64,000 nucleotides of DNA from Amycolatopsis oliviviridis (GCF_014654365.1 NZ_BNAY01000014.1:1-64000); one strand, 5' to 3'; positions 51,024-60,095 are shown, numbered from the stretch's first letter. Program-made: numbers and translations. Notes: generated by a model not told the origin, from the letters alone.

Positions 51024-52022
51024 CTAAACGCCAGGACGGACCGCCTGCGCGACCACTTCTGCCTCGTCGAAGGAGAAGTCGCGGATGTGCACCGGCACGC
51101 CGGTCTGCTGGGCCTCGACGATCTTGCCCTCGCCCAGGTACATCATCACGTGGTGGATGGTGGCCGGGTTCGACGGGACGGTGGCGAGGAACAGCAGGTC
51201 TCCCGGCTGTGCCTGGCGGACGGGCAGCATCGCGCCCGCCTTGTACTGGTCCCGCGAGACCCGCGGCAGGATGATCCCGGCCGACTCGTACGCCCGCAGC
51301 ATCAGCCCCGAGCAGTCGTAGCTGTTCGGTCCGGTGGCACCCCAGATGTAGGGCTTGCCCTGCTCGCCGAGGGCGAATTTGATGGCCTGCGCGGCGGCCT
51401 GGCTCGGCGGCACGACACTGCCCACGCTCGACCCGCAGCCGACGACGTCGACGATCTGGCCCTCGTTCTGCACGAGGAGGGCCGCCATCGGCTCCCAGTC
51501 GTGGTACCGGTCGGGGAAGCCGGACCGCTCGACCCGCTGGGCGGCGTCGCCGGGACGCATGTTCTCCCAGTCCGGGACCGCGAGCAGCACGTCGAAGAAC
51601 TTGTTGACCTGGTACGGCGGGTCGGTGACCTGCGCGACGGTGCCCCAGCCCATCGACGGCCGCATCTGGAAGATGCCGAGCGAGTCGCGGTCACCGAAGG
51701 TCAGGTTCCGCAGCTTCGACTCGGTCATCCCGGCCTGGATCGCCACCTGCCACGCGCGCGGGGACAGCGTCCGCTGCTTGCCGATCGAGATGATCAGCGC
51801 GACGATGCCCTTCTGTTCTTCGTCGAGTTTGTTGATGTCCGAAGAACCGCGATCGGTCTGACCGGGCAGGGTCGGCCCGATCGACGCGTCGCAGGAGGTC
51901 TTGACGACGCCGCCCGCCTGCGCCTCCATGTGATCGGTCACCACCTTGGTGACCGTGCTCGTGGTGACCACCGCGGCGAAGACCGCGGCGATCAGCACGC
52001 CGACGATGATCCCGATCTTCAT
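51024..52022 (-). CDS. Membrane-anchored bifunctional peptidoglycan hydrolase (lytic transglycosylase-like plus NlpC/P60)
   Basis: A 332-residue protein with one N-terminal membrane helix. Residues about 65-190 resemble a lysozyme/transglycosylase domain of the VirB1/TcpG type, with candidate catalytic Glu near residue 99 in AGMTESKLRN and GDRDSLGIFQMRPS. The C-terminal NlpC/P60 domain (about 205-325) shows the catalytic Cys in YDCSGLMLRAYE and His in TIHHVMMYLGEG. Two-domain wall hydrolases of this order occur in Gram-positive conjugation systems, where they open the wall for the channel. It begins 4 bases past the preceding stop in the cluster. Confidence 0.88.
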   Translation of the reverse strand: MKIGIIVGVLIAAVFAAVVTTSTVTKVVTDHMEAQAGGVVKTSCDASIGPTLPGQTDRGSSDINKLDEEQKGIVALIISIGKQRTLSPRAWQVAIQAGMTESKLRNLTFGDRDSLGIFQMRPSMGWGTVAQVTDPPYQVNKFFDVLLAVPDWENMRPGDAAQRVERSGFPDRYHDWEPMAALLVQNEGQIVDVVGCGSSVGSVVPPSQAAAQAIKFALGEQGKPYIWGATGPNSYDCSGLMLRAYESAGIILPRVSRDQYKAGAMLPVRQAQPGDLLFLATVPSNPATIHHVMMYLGEGKIVEAQQTGVPVHIRDFSFDEAEVVAQAVRPGV

Positions 52023-52026
52023 CGGG

Positions 52027-52623
52027 TCAGCCCGCTTGCGTGAACTTGGTGACCCGCCAGCCGGGGTTCGTCTTCGTGAGGGTGACCCGGACCTTGGGCC
52101 GGTCCGTCTGGACGTCCACCTCCATCGAACCGGCGAGCGAGGTCACGACCTGCGGCTCCCCGATCACCTTGGTGGCGGGGATCCTTGCGAGATCCACCGT
52201 CGTCAGTTCCGTGGCCAGGTACTCCTCGGTGGTGTACGGCCGCAATCCGTTCAGCCACTGCTCGGTCGTCATACCGTCGGGATGGTTCGCCCATGCCGTC
52301 ACCCACTCCTTGGCGACCCTGACACCGTCCTGGTCAGGTGGCGCGGAAGACGGCGGCGGTACGGAGGTCAGCCTCGGCGGCAGCGTCGACGTCACGGTGA
52401 CCGGCGCCGCGACGCCGGGACGCGAGGTGGCTGTCGCCGAAGCACCCGGCCCGTTCGCCGTCTGCCCCGGTTTTCCGATGGCCTTGGGCAGCAGGATGCC
52501 CAGCGCGGTGAGCACCACCGCGAGGACGACCAGCGTGCCGACGAGGTGGCGGGGCGAGCGCAGCGGCCAGCCCCAGAGTCTGCGGTAGACCGCGGTGCGC
52601 CCGCGGTTGGTCCGGATCGGCAT
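52027..52623 (-). CDS. Conjugation-type membrane protein, TcpC/VirB8-like
   Basis: A 198-residue bitopic protein: a short basic cytoplasmic head, one helix at about 27-47 (LVGTLVVLAVVLTALGILL), a Pro/Ser/Thr linker, then an NTF2-like external domain from about residue 100 (DGVRVAKEWVTAWANHPDG to GWRVTKFTQAG). The topology matches TcpC and VirB8 scaffold proteins of type IV secretion systems. The gene lies 3 bases past the VirB6-like gene and 4 bases before the wall hydrolase gene, so it belongs to the same transcript. Assignment is by topology and context. Confidence 0.7.
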   Translation of the reverse strand: MPIRTNRGRTAVYRRLWGWPLRSPRHLVGTLVVLAVVLTALGILLPKAIGKPGQTANGPGASATATSRPGVAAPVTVTSTLPPRLTSVPPPSSAPPDQDGVRVAKEWVTAWANHPDGMTTEQWLNGLRPYTTEEYLATELTTVDLARIPATKVIGEPQVVTSLAGSMEVDVQTDRPKVRVTLTKTNPGWRVTKFTQAG

Positions 52624-52626
52624 GGG

Positions 52627-54792
52627 TCACCGGCCCACTGCGTGGTCTGTGTCGCGGACTTCCTCGCGGACCTCCAGCCCGCGCGAAGGCCGGTACAGCA
52701 CGAAGACCGGCTTGCCCGCGACGACTTCGGGGTCGACGCGGCGAGGACGCGGCGTCGACGGCCCCGCCTGCACCGGCACGGTGCCCGAGTAGTCGGGAGT
52801 GGCGTAGCCGCCCCCTGTGGAGTTCATCCTCGACGGCACCACGACCGGCTCCGGTTCGTCGCTCCAGCGCCGGTCCGCGACCGGCGAGGTGTCGACCCGG
52901 CGGCTGGGTACCTGGATCGGGCTCCGCCCGCCCGAGGTGAACATGGAGTCGCCCGGATTGCCCGCGGCCGGGTTGTACTGGCCGAACACCGGGACGCCTC
53001 CGCCGCCACCGGCGGGAAGGGCGGGCAGACCGCCGCCACCGCCGACCGCACCGGGCCATGGCGCACCGGACCAGGCCGCCGCGGGCCTGATCGCACCGGA
53101 CCCGTTGTCGAGCCGCTGGGAACTGGCGAAGATCGTCGCCTCGGGCCGGAACCGACCGCCGCCGACCGTCGCGCCCACGGGACCGCGGAGGTCGCCGTCG
53201 ACGACGTCGTCGGTGTCACGGACGTTCTGCCAGAACGCGTCCTGCGGGGTCGGCTCGTTGTTCTTCTTGCGGAAGCGCGAGAAGAGCCCGCCGCGCGGCG
53301 ACGGCATCGCGCCGCCGACCATGCCGACGGACATCTCGACCATCTGCCACAGCCGCCGCACCGGACGGCCGACCATGAACAACAGCACGGTGATGATGGC
53401 CGCCAGCGCCATCTTCGTCAGCAGGGACAAGGAGTTCCCCGCGGTGAAGATCGCCTCCAGCAGGAGTGTGTGCACGCCCGCCAGCACCGAAAGCACCATC
53501 AGGTTGAACGCGACGGCGCCGAGTACCTTGAGGATGCGCTGCATGATCTGCGGCTGAAGCAGCGCGATCAAGCCGATCAGTGGAGCGGTCAGCACGAAGA
53601 TCCGGATCAGCACCTGTGCGAGCAGGACCGTGGCCTTGGCCAGCAGCTGGAACAGCGAGTAGAAGATTCCCTGGCCCAGCGAAAGGAAACCGGCGCCGAC
53701 GCGGCTGCCGTCCTCACCGGTGAAGTAGCCGGTCGCCGGGCCGAGTTTGGTGGAGATGTCCTTGAACGCCGCCTTCTTGGAGTCCACTAGCGCGGTGTCG
53801 GCGTCCCCGCCCTGCTGGATCTGCCCCCAGGTGAAGGCCCGTGCGTCCAAGAGAGCCGGACCGTACTGGAGTGCCTGCGGCGAGTCCGGGCTGCCGAACT
53901 CCCCACGCAGCCAGTTGTCGTAGACGACCCGGCAGTGCAGTTCGGTCGGGACGCGGTCCCACGGCTGGCGGGCGGCCACGGCCTCCGGGGTCGCCTGGCA
54001 CGGTTGCGCCGAGGGCGGCGGCGGTGTCGTCGGCGGAGGCGTCCTGGCCTCGTCGATGAACCCGGCCTGGATGTTGGTCGTGGTCTGCACGATCGCGTTG
54101 TCGATCGGATCGAGGAACCGCAGCAGTGCCAGGGAGGACGCGGCCAGCCAGACCGCGGCCAGCCCGTAGAGCGCCCGTTTGCTGACCGCGGCGAGATCGC
54201 CGCGCCAGATGTTGCGGAACAGCATGATCGACATGATCAGCGCGGCCAGGCCGAACAACTGGGCGTAGATGTTGTTGTAGACCTTTTCGGCCCCGGCCTT
54301 GACTGCGTTGTACAGCGGGCTGAGCAGGCTGCCCTGCAAGACGGTGTAGTGCAGCGAGTTCGTGGCACCGACGATGTTCTTGCCGATGTTGAACAGCTGG
54401 TTGCCCGCCCAGGTGTCGATCGTCGAGTTGGGCGAGGTGATGCCTGCCAGCGGACCGCAGTCGGTTTCGAACGTGTCCCAGACGTGGCCCGCGTAGCCGT
54501 AGACGTTGTACGGGCTGCCGCCTTCACCGCGAGCCGTCGCGGGCGGGTCGAGCGCGCCGACCATGCCCGCGCCGGGCCGTTCCGGGTTCGGTGCCTCACC
54601 ACAGGCCGCGGCCGACGCCGCCGGAGCGGTCGCCACGGCCTGCAGGCCCAGGATCAGCATGACGACGAACATCGTCGCGCGGCGGCTGGGTCTGGTCTTG
54701 CCCGGCCGCGGCCCCTCTTTCAGGCGGCGGCGCAGCGCGTGCCAGCCGGCGGCGAACGCGAGCACGAACGCCAGTGTCATCACCGTGTTCAT
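52627..54792 (-). CDS. Polytopic channel protein, VirB6/TrbL/TcpH-like
   Basis: A 721-residue membrane protein. An N-terminal helix is followed by an apparent signal-like segment ending SAAACGEA near residue 63, then an external loop, then about six membrane helices between residues 185 and 490, and a long hydrophilic C-terminal tail rich in Gly, Pro and Ser. Helices such as AQVLIRIFVLTAPLIGLIAL and MALAAIITVLLFMVGRPVRR fit the VirB6/TrbL type. It probably forms the inner-membrane pore of the apparatus. Its ATG overlaps the stop of the VirB4-like ATPase gene by four bases. Confidence 0.78.
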   Translation of the reverse strand: MNTVMTLAFVLAFAAGWHALRRRLKEGPRPGKTRPSRRATMFVVMLILGLQAVATAPAASAAACGEAPNPERPGAGMVGALDPPATARGEGGSPYNVYGYAGHVWDTFETDCGPLAGITSPNSTIDTWAGNQLFNIGKNIVGATNSLHYTVLQGSLLSPLYNAVKAGAEKVYNNIYAQLFGLAALIMSIMLFRNIWRGDLAAVSKRALYGLAAVWLAASSLALLRFLDPIDNAIVQTTTNIQAGFIDEARTPPPTTPPPPSAQPCQATPEAVAARQPWDRVPTELHCRVVYDNWLRGEFGSPDSPQALQYGPALLDARAFTWGQIQQGGDADTALVDSKKAAFKDISTKLGPATGYFTGEDGSRVGAGFLSLGQGIFYSLFQLLAKATVLLAQVLIRIFVLTAPLIGLIALLQPQIMQRILKVLGAVAFNLMVLSVLAGVHTLLLEAIFTAGNSLSLLTKMALAAIITVLLFMVGRPVRRLWQMVEMSVGMVGGAMPSPRGGLFSRFRKKNNEPTPQDAFWQNVRDTDDVVDGDLRGPVGATVGGGRFRPEATIFASSQRLDNGSGAIRPAAAWSGAPWPGAVGGGGGLPALPAGGGGGVPVFGQYNPAAGNPGDSMFTSGGRSPIQVPSRRVDTSPVADRRWSDEPEPVVVPSRMNSTGGGYATPDYSGTVPVQAGPSTPRPRRVDPEVVAGKPVFVLYRPSRGLEVREEVRDTDHAVGR

Positions 54793-57752
54793 GCGGCGTC
54801 CCTGCCGGTGCCACCCTTGCCGGCGCGCGCGTGCTGCTCGCCTTGACTCCCGTTCCCGTTGGCACTGTGTCCGTTCTGGACCGCGCCTTGCACTTCTCCG
54901 GTTTCGGCTGCCAACGGGTCCGGGGCGCCGAGCATCTGCTCATCGGTGAGGCCGACCTCGAGTTCGGCCGCGAGCTCGAGATCCTCTTCGAGTTCGAAGT
55001 CGTCCTCCGGCGGCACTGGGACGTACTGTTTCTCCTCCGGGACGGCGATTTCGTTGCCGGGCTTCGCCGGTTTGGCGTCGGGCGAACCCGGCGTGGTGTC
55101 CATGACCCGGCGCAGGTGTTCCAGGTGCGGCCCGGAGAAGTCGACGCGGATCCGCTCCACGCCGCCGGCGCCGTCACCGAAGATGAACTGCCGCGGTTCG
55201 ACGTCGCGCTGGATGTCGCGTTGCGAACCGGGCCGCCTGCCCAGCGCGGCGACGACCTGCTCGTAGCCGACGCCGACCGGGACCTTCAGCAGGCGCAGCG
55301 CGTCGGCCTGGGCGTCGTCGTCGTCGAGCCGTCCGACGAACACCGAGTCCAGCAGCGCCACGAAACCCTGGATCTTCAGGAAGTCCGCGGGGATCTGCGA
55401 GGACAGCAGCACCCGGACGTTCCACTTTCGCGAGTCACGTGCGAAACGGTTCATCAGCACGCGACCGGTCGGGACCTCGGAGAGGAAGAACGCCTCGTCG
55501 ATCCAGACGCCCTTGCGCAGTTCCTTCGGCTTCTCGTACACCGACCGCTGGGTCAGCCACGCGGCGAGGTTCAGCATCTCGACGCCGAGGGATTCCGCGT
55601 CCGTCCAGTACTCGCGCGGGACGCCGTCCTTGGGCAGGGTCAGCCCCGCCATGGTCAGCACGGTCATCCGGTCGTCGCGGGTCTCGGAGTACGGGTCCGC
55701 GTCGGTCTCCGGGATGAGCAGCGCCATCCGCTCGCGCATCTCGTCGAGGAAGTCCGCGACGACGACGGCGTGCTCGTGGTGCTCGCTGGAATCCCGCCGC
55801 AGCGCGTCGATGACCTGGCCCGGGTCGGCGTCGAACCGGCCGCCGACCGCGCGGACGGCGCGCAGCAGCACGATCCGGGTCTGCGCCATCCGCGAGACCT
55901 CGTACGGCAGGACGCCGGTGAGGACGTCGAGCACGAGACGACGGCGGGTCGCGCCCGCGAGGGCCTTCTCCCGCCGCCACGAACGCTCGGGGTCGTCCTC
56001 GTCCATGAAGTGCTCGATCTGCGGCTCGGCGACCACCCGGTACGGGTTGAGGATGCCGGGCTGCGCGTTGAGCAGGTTGATGGGCCGCGCGTACGGCCGC
56101 AGTTCGGGCAGGTCGCACAGCCGCGACAGCGGGCCCGACGGGTCGAGGATCGTCCAGTGCGCACCCGCGCGGAGCGTCTTGTAGACGATGCCGCCACCGA
56201 GGAACGACTTGCCGCCACCGAGGCCGGCGACCATCGCGGTCAGCCCGGATCCGTCGCGGATCTCCTGCGCCATCCACGGGTCCCAGGCCACCGGGCGCCG
56301 GGTCGCGGTCACGGTCTCGCCGAGCAGGATGCCGCGGCGGTCGCCCACCTCGGCCGTCGCCGTCGGCACCGCCGACGACGCCCACACGACCGAACCGCGG
56401 CGCATGTACGCCGCCGAGGCCAGCGGCTCGCCGGGGATGAACTCCCTGGCCAGCGCGTACTGGGCTTCGGGATGCTCGACGGCGATCTTCGGCTTGTAGA
56501 GGTCGAGGAGCTGCTGGGCCAGGCGCAGCGCGTCACGCTCCGTCGGCCCGGACACCGCCAGCCGCCACCACGACCGGACACGGGTGGCCAGCGCGGTGAA
56601 CCCCGACGTCATCTCGTCGTCGATCTCCAGCACCCGGCCCGCCTGGCGGGCCAACGACTGCGGCGGTTCCAGCTCGTGCTCGTCGGTGTAGTGCTTGACC
56701 TGCGAGCGGACCTTGTTCATCTGGCGCTGGAGCTCGCCCGCGACTTCCTCGGGGCGCCGGACGTAGATCCGCGCGGACACCTCGACCGCGGCGGGCAGCC
56801 GGTCCGCGTGCTGGATCCACGGGTCGTCGACCTCGGGGATCTGCAGGCCGTGCATCTGGCCGACGGTGAGGACGGCGAGATGCCGCGAGACCCCGGCGTT
56901 CGAGCCGGTGCGGCCGCGGACGGTGACCGTCGGCGCGTACGGCTCGGCGTGGAAGTCCGCCGCGTCGGTGAAGCTGGCGAGGTCCTCCGGCTCCCAGGCT
57001 GCGCCCGGGACCGCGGGCATGTTCCGCGGCGCGGGCAGGCCCAGCGAGCACGACCGGTGCATCAGCCAGGACATCTCTTCGGCGTGCACCGGGCGGCCTT
57101 CGAGGCCGGCTGAGCCGATCACCTGGTCGAGGTGCTCGACCTCGGAGTCGAGCGCGGCCAGTTCGGCGTCGACGGCCTCCGGGAGGATCTTGCGCAGCAC
57201 CGGGGCGGCGCTTTCGACCGCGCGGTCGATCATCCGCCTGGTCTGCACCTGGACGCCCAGGTAGACCTCTTTTTCGGCCATCGAACGGCCCATCAGCTGC
57301 TGCTGCTCGCCGATGAGGTAGTCGTCGAAGGACAGCGCGCCCTGGACGTCCTGGGGACGGCCGACGGCGTTGTGCACGTGGGCCTCGGCCCACATGCGGA
57401 TCGGGTACGGCCGGTTGGTCACGCGCAGGTGCAGCCAGCGGCCCTGGAGCTCCGCGTACTGCCCGGCGATGGCCGCGATCAGGTCGCGGCGCTGCGAGTC
57501 CGACCGGAACGACCAGCGCTGCGGCGCGAGCCGGTACCAGGCGTAGACCTCATAACCGGTGCGTAACAGGTGCCCGTCGATGCTTCGCGCCGCGATGGAC
57601 GGGGTATAGGACGGTATGGCCGCCTCGCCGGGCAGCCGCCTCCCCTTGCCGGCCTTCTTGGGCTGCGCGGAGCGGACCTGCTGGGGCGGGTGCCAGGCCC
57701 CTTGCTGCAGGTCTCGATCACGTTTTCCTCGGCTTCCGCCGCGACCGAACAA
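54789..57752 (-). CDS. VirB4-type conjugation/secretion ATPase
   Basis: A 987-residue ATPase, the motor of the apparatus. The N-terminal VirB4-type domain (about 60-480) precedes the motor domain. Walker A is AGLGGGKSFLGGG near residue 515, Walker B KGVWIDEAFFL near 750, followed by LLSSQIPADFL of the sensor region. The C-terminal 100 residues are acidic and Gly/Asn rich. The start is TTG at 57752, supported by GGGAGGT seven bases ahead. The preceding small membrane protein ends 3 bases upstream. VirB4 proteins drive substrate or pilin handling. A separate VirD4-type coupling ATPase is not seen in the window. Confidence 0.88.
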   Translation of the reverse strand: MFGRGGSRGKRDRDLQQGAWHPPQQVRSAQPKKAGKGRRLPGEAAIPSYTPSIAARSIDGHLLRTGYEVYAWYRLAPQRWSFRSDSQRRDLIAAIAGQYAELQGRWLHLRVTNRPYPIRMWAEAHVHNAVGRPQDVQGALSFDDYLIGEQQQLMGRSMAEKEVYLGVQVQTRRMIDRAVESAAPVLRKILPEAVDAELAALDSEVEHLDQVIGSAGLEGRPVHAEEMSWLMHRSCSLGLPAPRNMPAVPGAAWEPEDLASFTDAADFHAEPYAPTVTVRGRTGSNAGVSRHLAVLTVGQMHGLQIPEVDDPWIQHADRLPAAVEVSARIYVRRPEEVAGELQRQMNKVRSQVKHYTDEHELEPPQSLARQAGRVLEIDDEMTSGFTALATRVRSWWRLAVSGPTERDALRLAQQLLDLYKPKIAVEHPEAQYALAREFIPGEPLASAAYMRRGSVVWASSAVPTATAEVGDRRGILLGETVTATRRPVAWDPWMAQEIRDGSGLTAMVAGLGGGKSFLGGGIVYKTLRAGAHWTILDPSGPLSRLCDLPELRPYARPINLLNAQPGILNPYRVVAEPQIEHFMDEDDPERSWRREKALAGATRRRLVLDVLTGVLPYEVSRMAQTRIVLLRAVRAVGGRFDADPGQVIDALRRDSSEHHEHAVVVADFLDEMRERMALLIPETDADPYSETRDDRMTVLTMAGLTLPKDGVPREYWTDAESLGVEMLNLAAWLTQRSVYEKPKELRKGVWIDEAFFLSEVPTGRVLMNRFARDSRKWNVRVLLSSQIPADFLKIQGFVALLDSVFVGRLDDDDAQADALRLLKVPVGVGYEQVVAALGRRPGSQRDIQRDVEPRQFIFGDGAGGVERIRVDFSGPHLEHLRRVMDTTPGSPDAKPAKPGNEIAVPEEKQYVPVPPEDDFELEEDLELAAELEVGLTDEQMLGAPDPLAAETGEVQGAVQNGHSANGNGSQGEQHARAGKGGTGRDAA

Positions 57753-57755
57753 CGA

Positions 57756-58232
57756 CTACCTCCCGGCCCGAGCCGCAGGGCGGCTCCGACGCGCTCGTGG
57801 TGTTCCCTGAGCTCCGGCGCCGCCGCCGTAGCCGTGTTGCTGGTACTGCCGTCTCCTGCGGTGCTTCGGTAGCGGGCGGCTCGCCCGTACCCGGACGCGG
57901 GATGCGCTGGCGGCGCCACCCGTGCCCGTGGTCCGTTCTCTTGGTGTGTTGAGCTCTTTCGCCGCCATCGCGGCCACGGCGCCCAGCGGGCGCTCGTGGC
58001 TGATCTTGGCCGTGATCAATCTGGTGATCACAATTGTGGCGACGAAGGCCCAGGCGGTCGAGAAGAACCCGAAGCTCCAGCCCGCCCACCGTTCGACGGT
58101 GAGCACCAGCAGGAAGACCGGGATACCGACGAGCCACGCGACGTAGCGGGCTCTCCAGGGAAAAGTCGCTTTCGGCGGGCCGAGCCACACGGCATCGACC
58201 CGGTAAACCTCGTCATCGGTGCGGATACGCAA
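57756..58232 (-). CDS. Small membrane protein, TcpE/PrgI-like
   Basis: About 158 residues from the TTG at 58232. A short N-terminal strand region (RIRTDDEVYRVDAVWLGPPK) precedes two membrane helices at about 30-50 and 55-75, and a basic Arg-rich C-terminal tail with an AAKELNTPRERTTG region. Small two-helix proteins of this kind (TcpE, PrgI) sit directly upstream of VirB4 in Gram-positive conjugation loci. The chosen start leaves 13 bases after the stop of the preceding gene; longer frames up to 58298 would overlap that gene. The start and family are both uncertain. Confidence 0.6.
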   Translation of the reverse strand: MRIRTDDEVYRVDAVWLGPPKATFPWRARYVAWLVGIPVFLLVLTVERWAGWSFGFFSTAWAFVATIVITRLITAKISHERPLGAVAAMAAKELNTPRERTTGTGGAASASRVRVRASRPLPKHRRRRQYQQHGYGGGAGAQGTPRARRSRPAARAGR

Positions 58233-58245
58233 CGCGAGCCCTGCC

Positions 58246-58512
58246 TCAGCCCGTGAAGAGGCCGGCGATCCACTGGCCCACGTTGACTCCGGCGCCACTC
58301 ACCGCGAGGCCGATGATCGCCAGCGCGATCACCACACCGGCGAGTCGGCGCATGACACCCGCGTTGTCCCCTTTGCCACCGCCCAGCCACAACAGGAGAA
58401 GCGCGACGGCCAGCAGCACCAGGGGGATGATGTTGTCGATCAGCCAGGTGCGGACGTTGCCGGTGCCGAGCTCGCCGGCGGCCAGCGTGTCGAGGGTGGT
58501 CAAGGTCATCAT
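58246..58512 (-). CDS. Small two-helix membrane protein, TrbC/VirB2- or TcpD-like
   Basis: An 88-residue protein with an amphipathic N-terminus and two helices (NIIPLVLLAVALLLLWLGGG and AGVVIALAIIGLAVSGAGVN). Its size and two-helix hairpin resemble VirB2-type pilins and small conjugation membrane proteins. A cleaved signal peptide is not evident. It is the first gene of the operon that runs to the proline-rich protein. No clear family motif decides between pilin and scaffold. Confidence 0.65.
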   Translation of the reverse strand: MMTLTTLDTLAAGELGTGNVRTWLIDNIIPLVLLAVALLLLWLGGGKGDNAGVMRRLAGVVIALAIIGLAVSGAGVNVGQWIAGLFTG

Positions 58513-58955
58513 CGCATTACTCCCGGTGCGCGGAGAGGGGGTTCGCGCGGTTCTGGCTCGGTGGTGCTTCGAACATCATGGCGTCACGAGGCGTAGTGGT
58601 CAAAGCGCGCTCTGTAGATATCGATTTGTCTACCGGTGACAGAGCGAGGCACAGCACCACGACCATCCTCGGTCTCCATCATCGTTGCAAGGGTCGTCTG
58701 GATTAACCCCGGACACCCGTATTTCGCAGTGCGCAGTCGAAAACACCCGACTGCGAGGCTTCTTGCTCACTGTGAGTACGGATCGACCAAGGAAAATCCG
58801 GCCGCGACCAGTGTGACATGACTCGTTCGGTGGCTTCTCACGAGTCCGCAGGGTGAGCACGCATTCGACAAAAATCATCGGGGCCGATCAAGCGAAAGTC
58901 ACACTTCCGTTACCCAAAGCGAAATCAGGGACGGCATTTTCGCTACATAGCGTGA
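58513..58955. other. Intergenic region upstream of the conjugation-type operon
   Basis: About 440 bases of relatively low G+C with no convincing gene. It contains a nested dyad at 58610-58644 (CTCTGTAGA facing TCTAC and ACAGAG), about 100 bases ahead of the first operon gene and possibly an operator, and a hairpin GCAGTCG/CGACTGC (58733-58739 and 58748-58754). No clear promoter boxes were found. Confidence 0.5.
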
Positions 58956-59819
58956 TTATCGGCCGGTAGCGAACACATTCGCGGGAAAAGCGCCCGCTTC
59001 GACGGCTTGACGGCCCAACGGCCCGCACAGCTCGTGAAGACGCTTGGTCTTCTCCTCGCCGAGATGCTCCCAAGGCCCCGACGACGCCTCGTTCGTGGCG
59101 GCTTCGATCCGTTCGCGAAGTTCGGTCCCGGCCTCGGTCAGGCCGCCTTCGGCGTCGAGGACGCCCTTGTCACGGAGCTTGGCGACCGCGTCGTCCCACT
59201 GTTCGTCGCTCCAGCCGCGGGACGCCTTGGCCGCGGCGGCGAGGAAGCCCTTGCCGGTGGCGGTGTGCGAGACGAGGGCGGCGAGCCCGTCGAGACCGTT
59301 GAGGACCAGCGCGGCGATGTGGCCGTCACCGCGGTGTTCACGCAACAGGGTGATGGCGTGCCACAGCACGAGATGCGGCTCGCTCGGCCAGCCGAGGCCG
59401 GCGTGCCCGGCGTAGAGCGGCCGTCCGTCGACCTGACAGCCCCCGGTCGCCTCGCGGGCGAGTTCGGCCGCCTCGGCGACCTGCTCCGAGCCGAGGGTGT
59501 CCTTGCCGAGCAGCCTGGTCAGCGCCGCGTCGGCGGCTTCGAAACGGGCTTCGATGATCTTTTCGGGCGTGGCCAGCGTCCAGGCGCGCGGAATGTACTT
59601 CGCGACCAAGTCGGGATTGAAGTTGTAGAAGGTCGCCGCGACGACGCCGGGGCCCACCGCGCCCATCGGTGCCGCGCGGCCCGCGAAATAGGTCATCCGC
59701 CCCGGCCGAAGGCCCGCACCGGTGAGCGCGGCTTCCGTTTCGGGTGCGAAGTAGGTAAGAGAATGCAGTACGTCGAACGTCCCGCGGAACCGTCCCGTGA
59801 CCCGACTCGCTTCGCCCAT
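58956..59819 (-). CDS. SCO6745-family conserved protein
   Basis: A 287-residue, mainly helical soluble protein. It begins with SLTYFAPETEAALTGAGLRP followed by YFAGRAAPMGAVGPGVVAATFYNFNP, the hallmark of the actinobacterial SCO6745 family (earlier SalK-like). The C-terminal half resembles a winged-helix or helical regulatory region (GWSDEQWDDAVAKLRDKGVL). The function of the family is unknown to me. There is no signal peptide. Downstream lies the low-G+C gap before the conjugation-type operon; upstream is a run of palindromes. Confidence 0.78.
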   Translation of the reverse strand: MGEASRVTGRFRGTFDVLHSLTYFAPETEAALTGAGLRPGRMTYFAGRAAPMGAVGPGVVAATFYNFNPDLVAKYIPRAWTLATPEKIIEARFEAADAALTRLLGKDTLGSEQVAEAAELAREATGGCQVDGRPLYAGHAGLGWPSEPHLVLWHAITLLREHRGDGHIAALVLNGLDGLAALVSHTATGKGFLAAAAKASRGWSDEQWDDAVAKLRDKGVLDAEGGLTEAGTELRERIEAATNEASSGPWEHLGEEKTKRLHELCGPLGRQAVEAGAFPANVFATGR

Positions 59820-59874
59820 GGGGGCACCCTACCGGCAAGTAGACAGGGTGCGCAGCGTCCGAAAGGGCCGCGGC

Positions 59875-59900
59875 GGGAGCAAGGGACCTTTGGTGTCGCG
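59875..59900. repeat. Degenerate dispersed repeat A arm
   Basis: GGGAGCAAGGGACCTTTG followed by GTGTCGC, where other copies read CTATCGC. It lies 55 bases upstream of the SCO6745-type gene start. Confidence 0.65.
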
Positions 59901-59927
59901 TCTCCAGGACAGGTGCAGGTGGGAGGT

Positions 59928-59995
59928 GGGTCGGGGTGGTCGTGAGTGATAAGTCGCGTTCTAACGACACTTACCACTCACGACCACCCCGACCC
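59928..59995. repeat. Palindromic repeat D
   Basis: Two 27-base arms (59928-59954 and 59969-59995) with one mismatch. The left arm begins GGGTCGGGGTGGTCGTGAGT, and the loop contains GTTCTAAC. It differs from families A, B, C and E. Confidence 0.75.
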
Positions 59996-60012
59996 GCCCC
60001 TCACCGCAGCCG

Positions 60013-60071
60013 AAGTCCGTGAAGGCCCCCTTCCTTACCCTCAAGGTAGGTAAGGAGTCCTTCACGGACTT
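60013..60071. repeat. Palindromic repeat B, compact copy
   Basis: Outer arms AAGTCCGTGAAGG (60013-60025) and CCTTCACGGACTT (60059-60071), with an inner TTCCTTACC/GGTAAGGA stem. It shares GTCCGTGAAGGCCCCCTT with the copy near 49298. Confidence 0.72.
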
Positions 60072-60095
60072 CCCTACTCATGCGGAAGCGCCCCG

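Noticed and set aside
58513..58955. A tRNA or attachment site beside the conjugation-type operon
   Set aside because: No cloverleaf, TTCGAATC-like T loop or duplicated tRNA end was found, so an integrated element is not supported here.
5389..59900. CRISPR array suggested by the repeated AGCAAAGGTCCC units
   Set aside because: Copies are scattered over 54 kb as inverted pairs or single arms, without regular spacers or cas genes.
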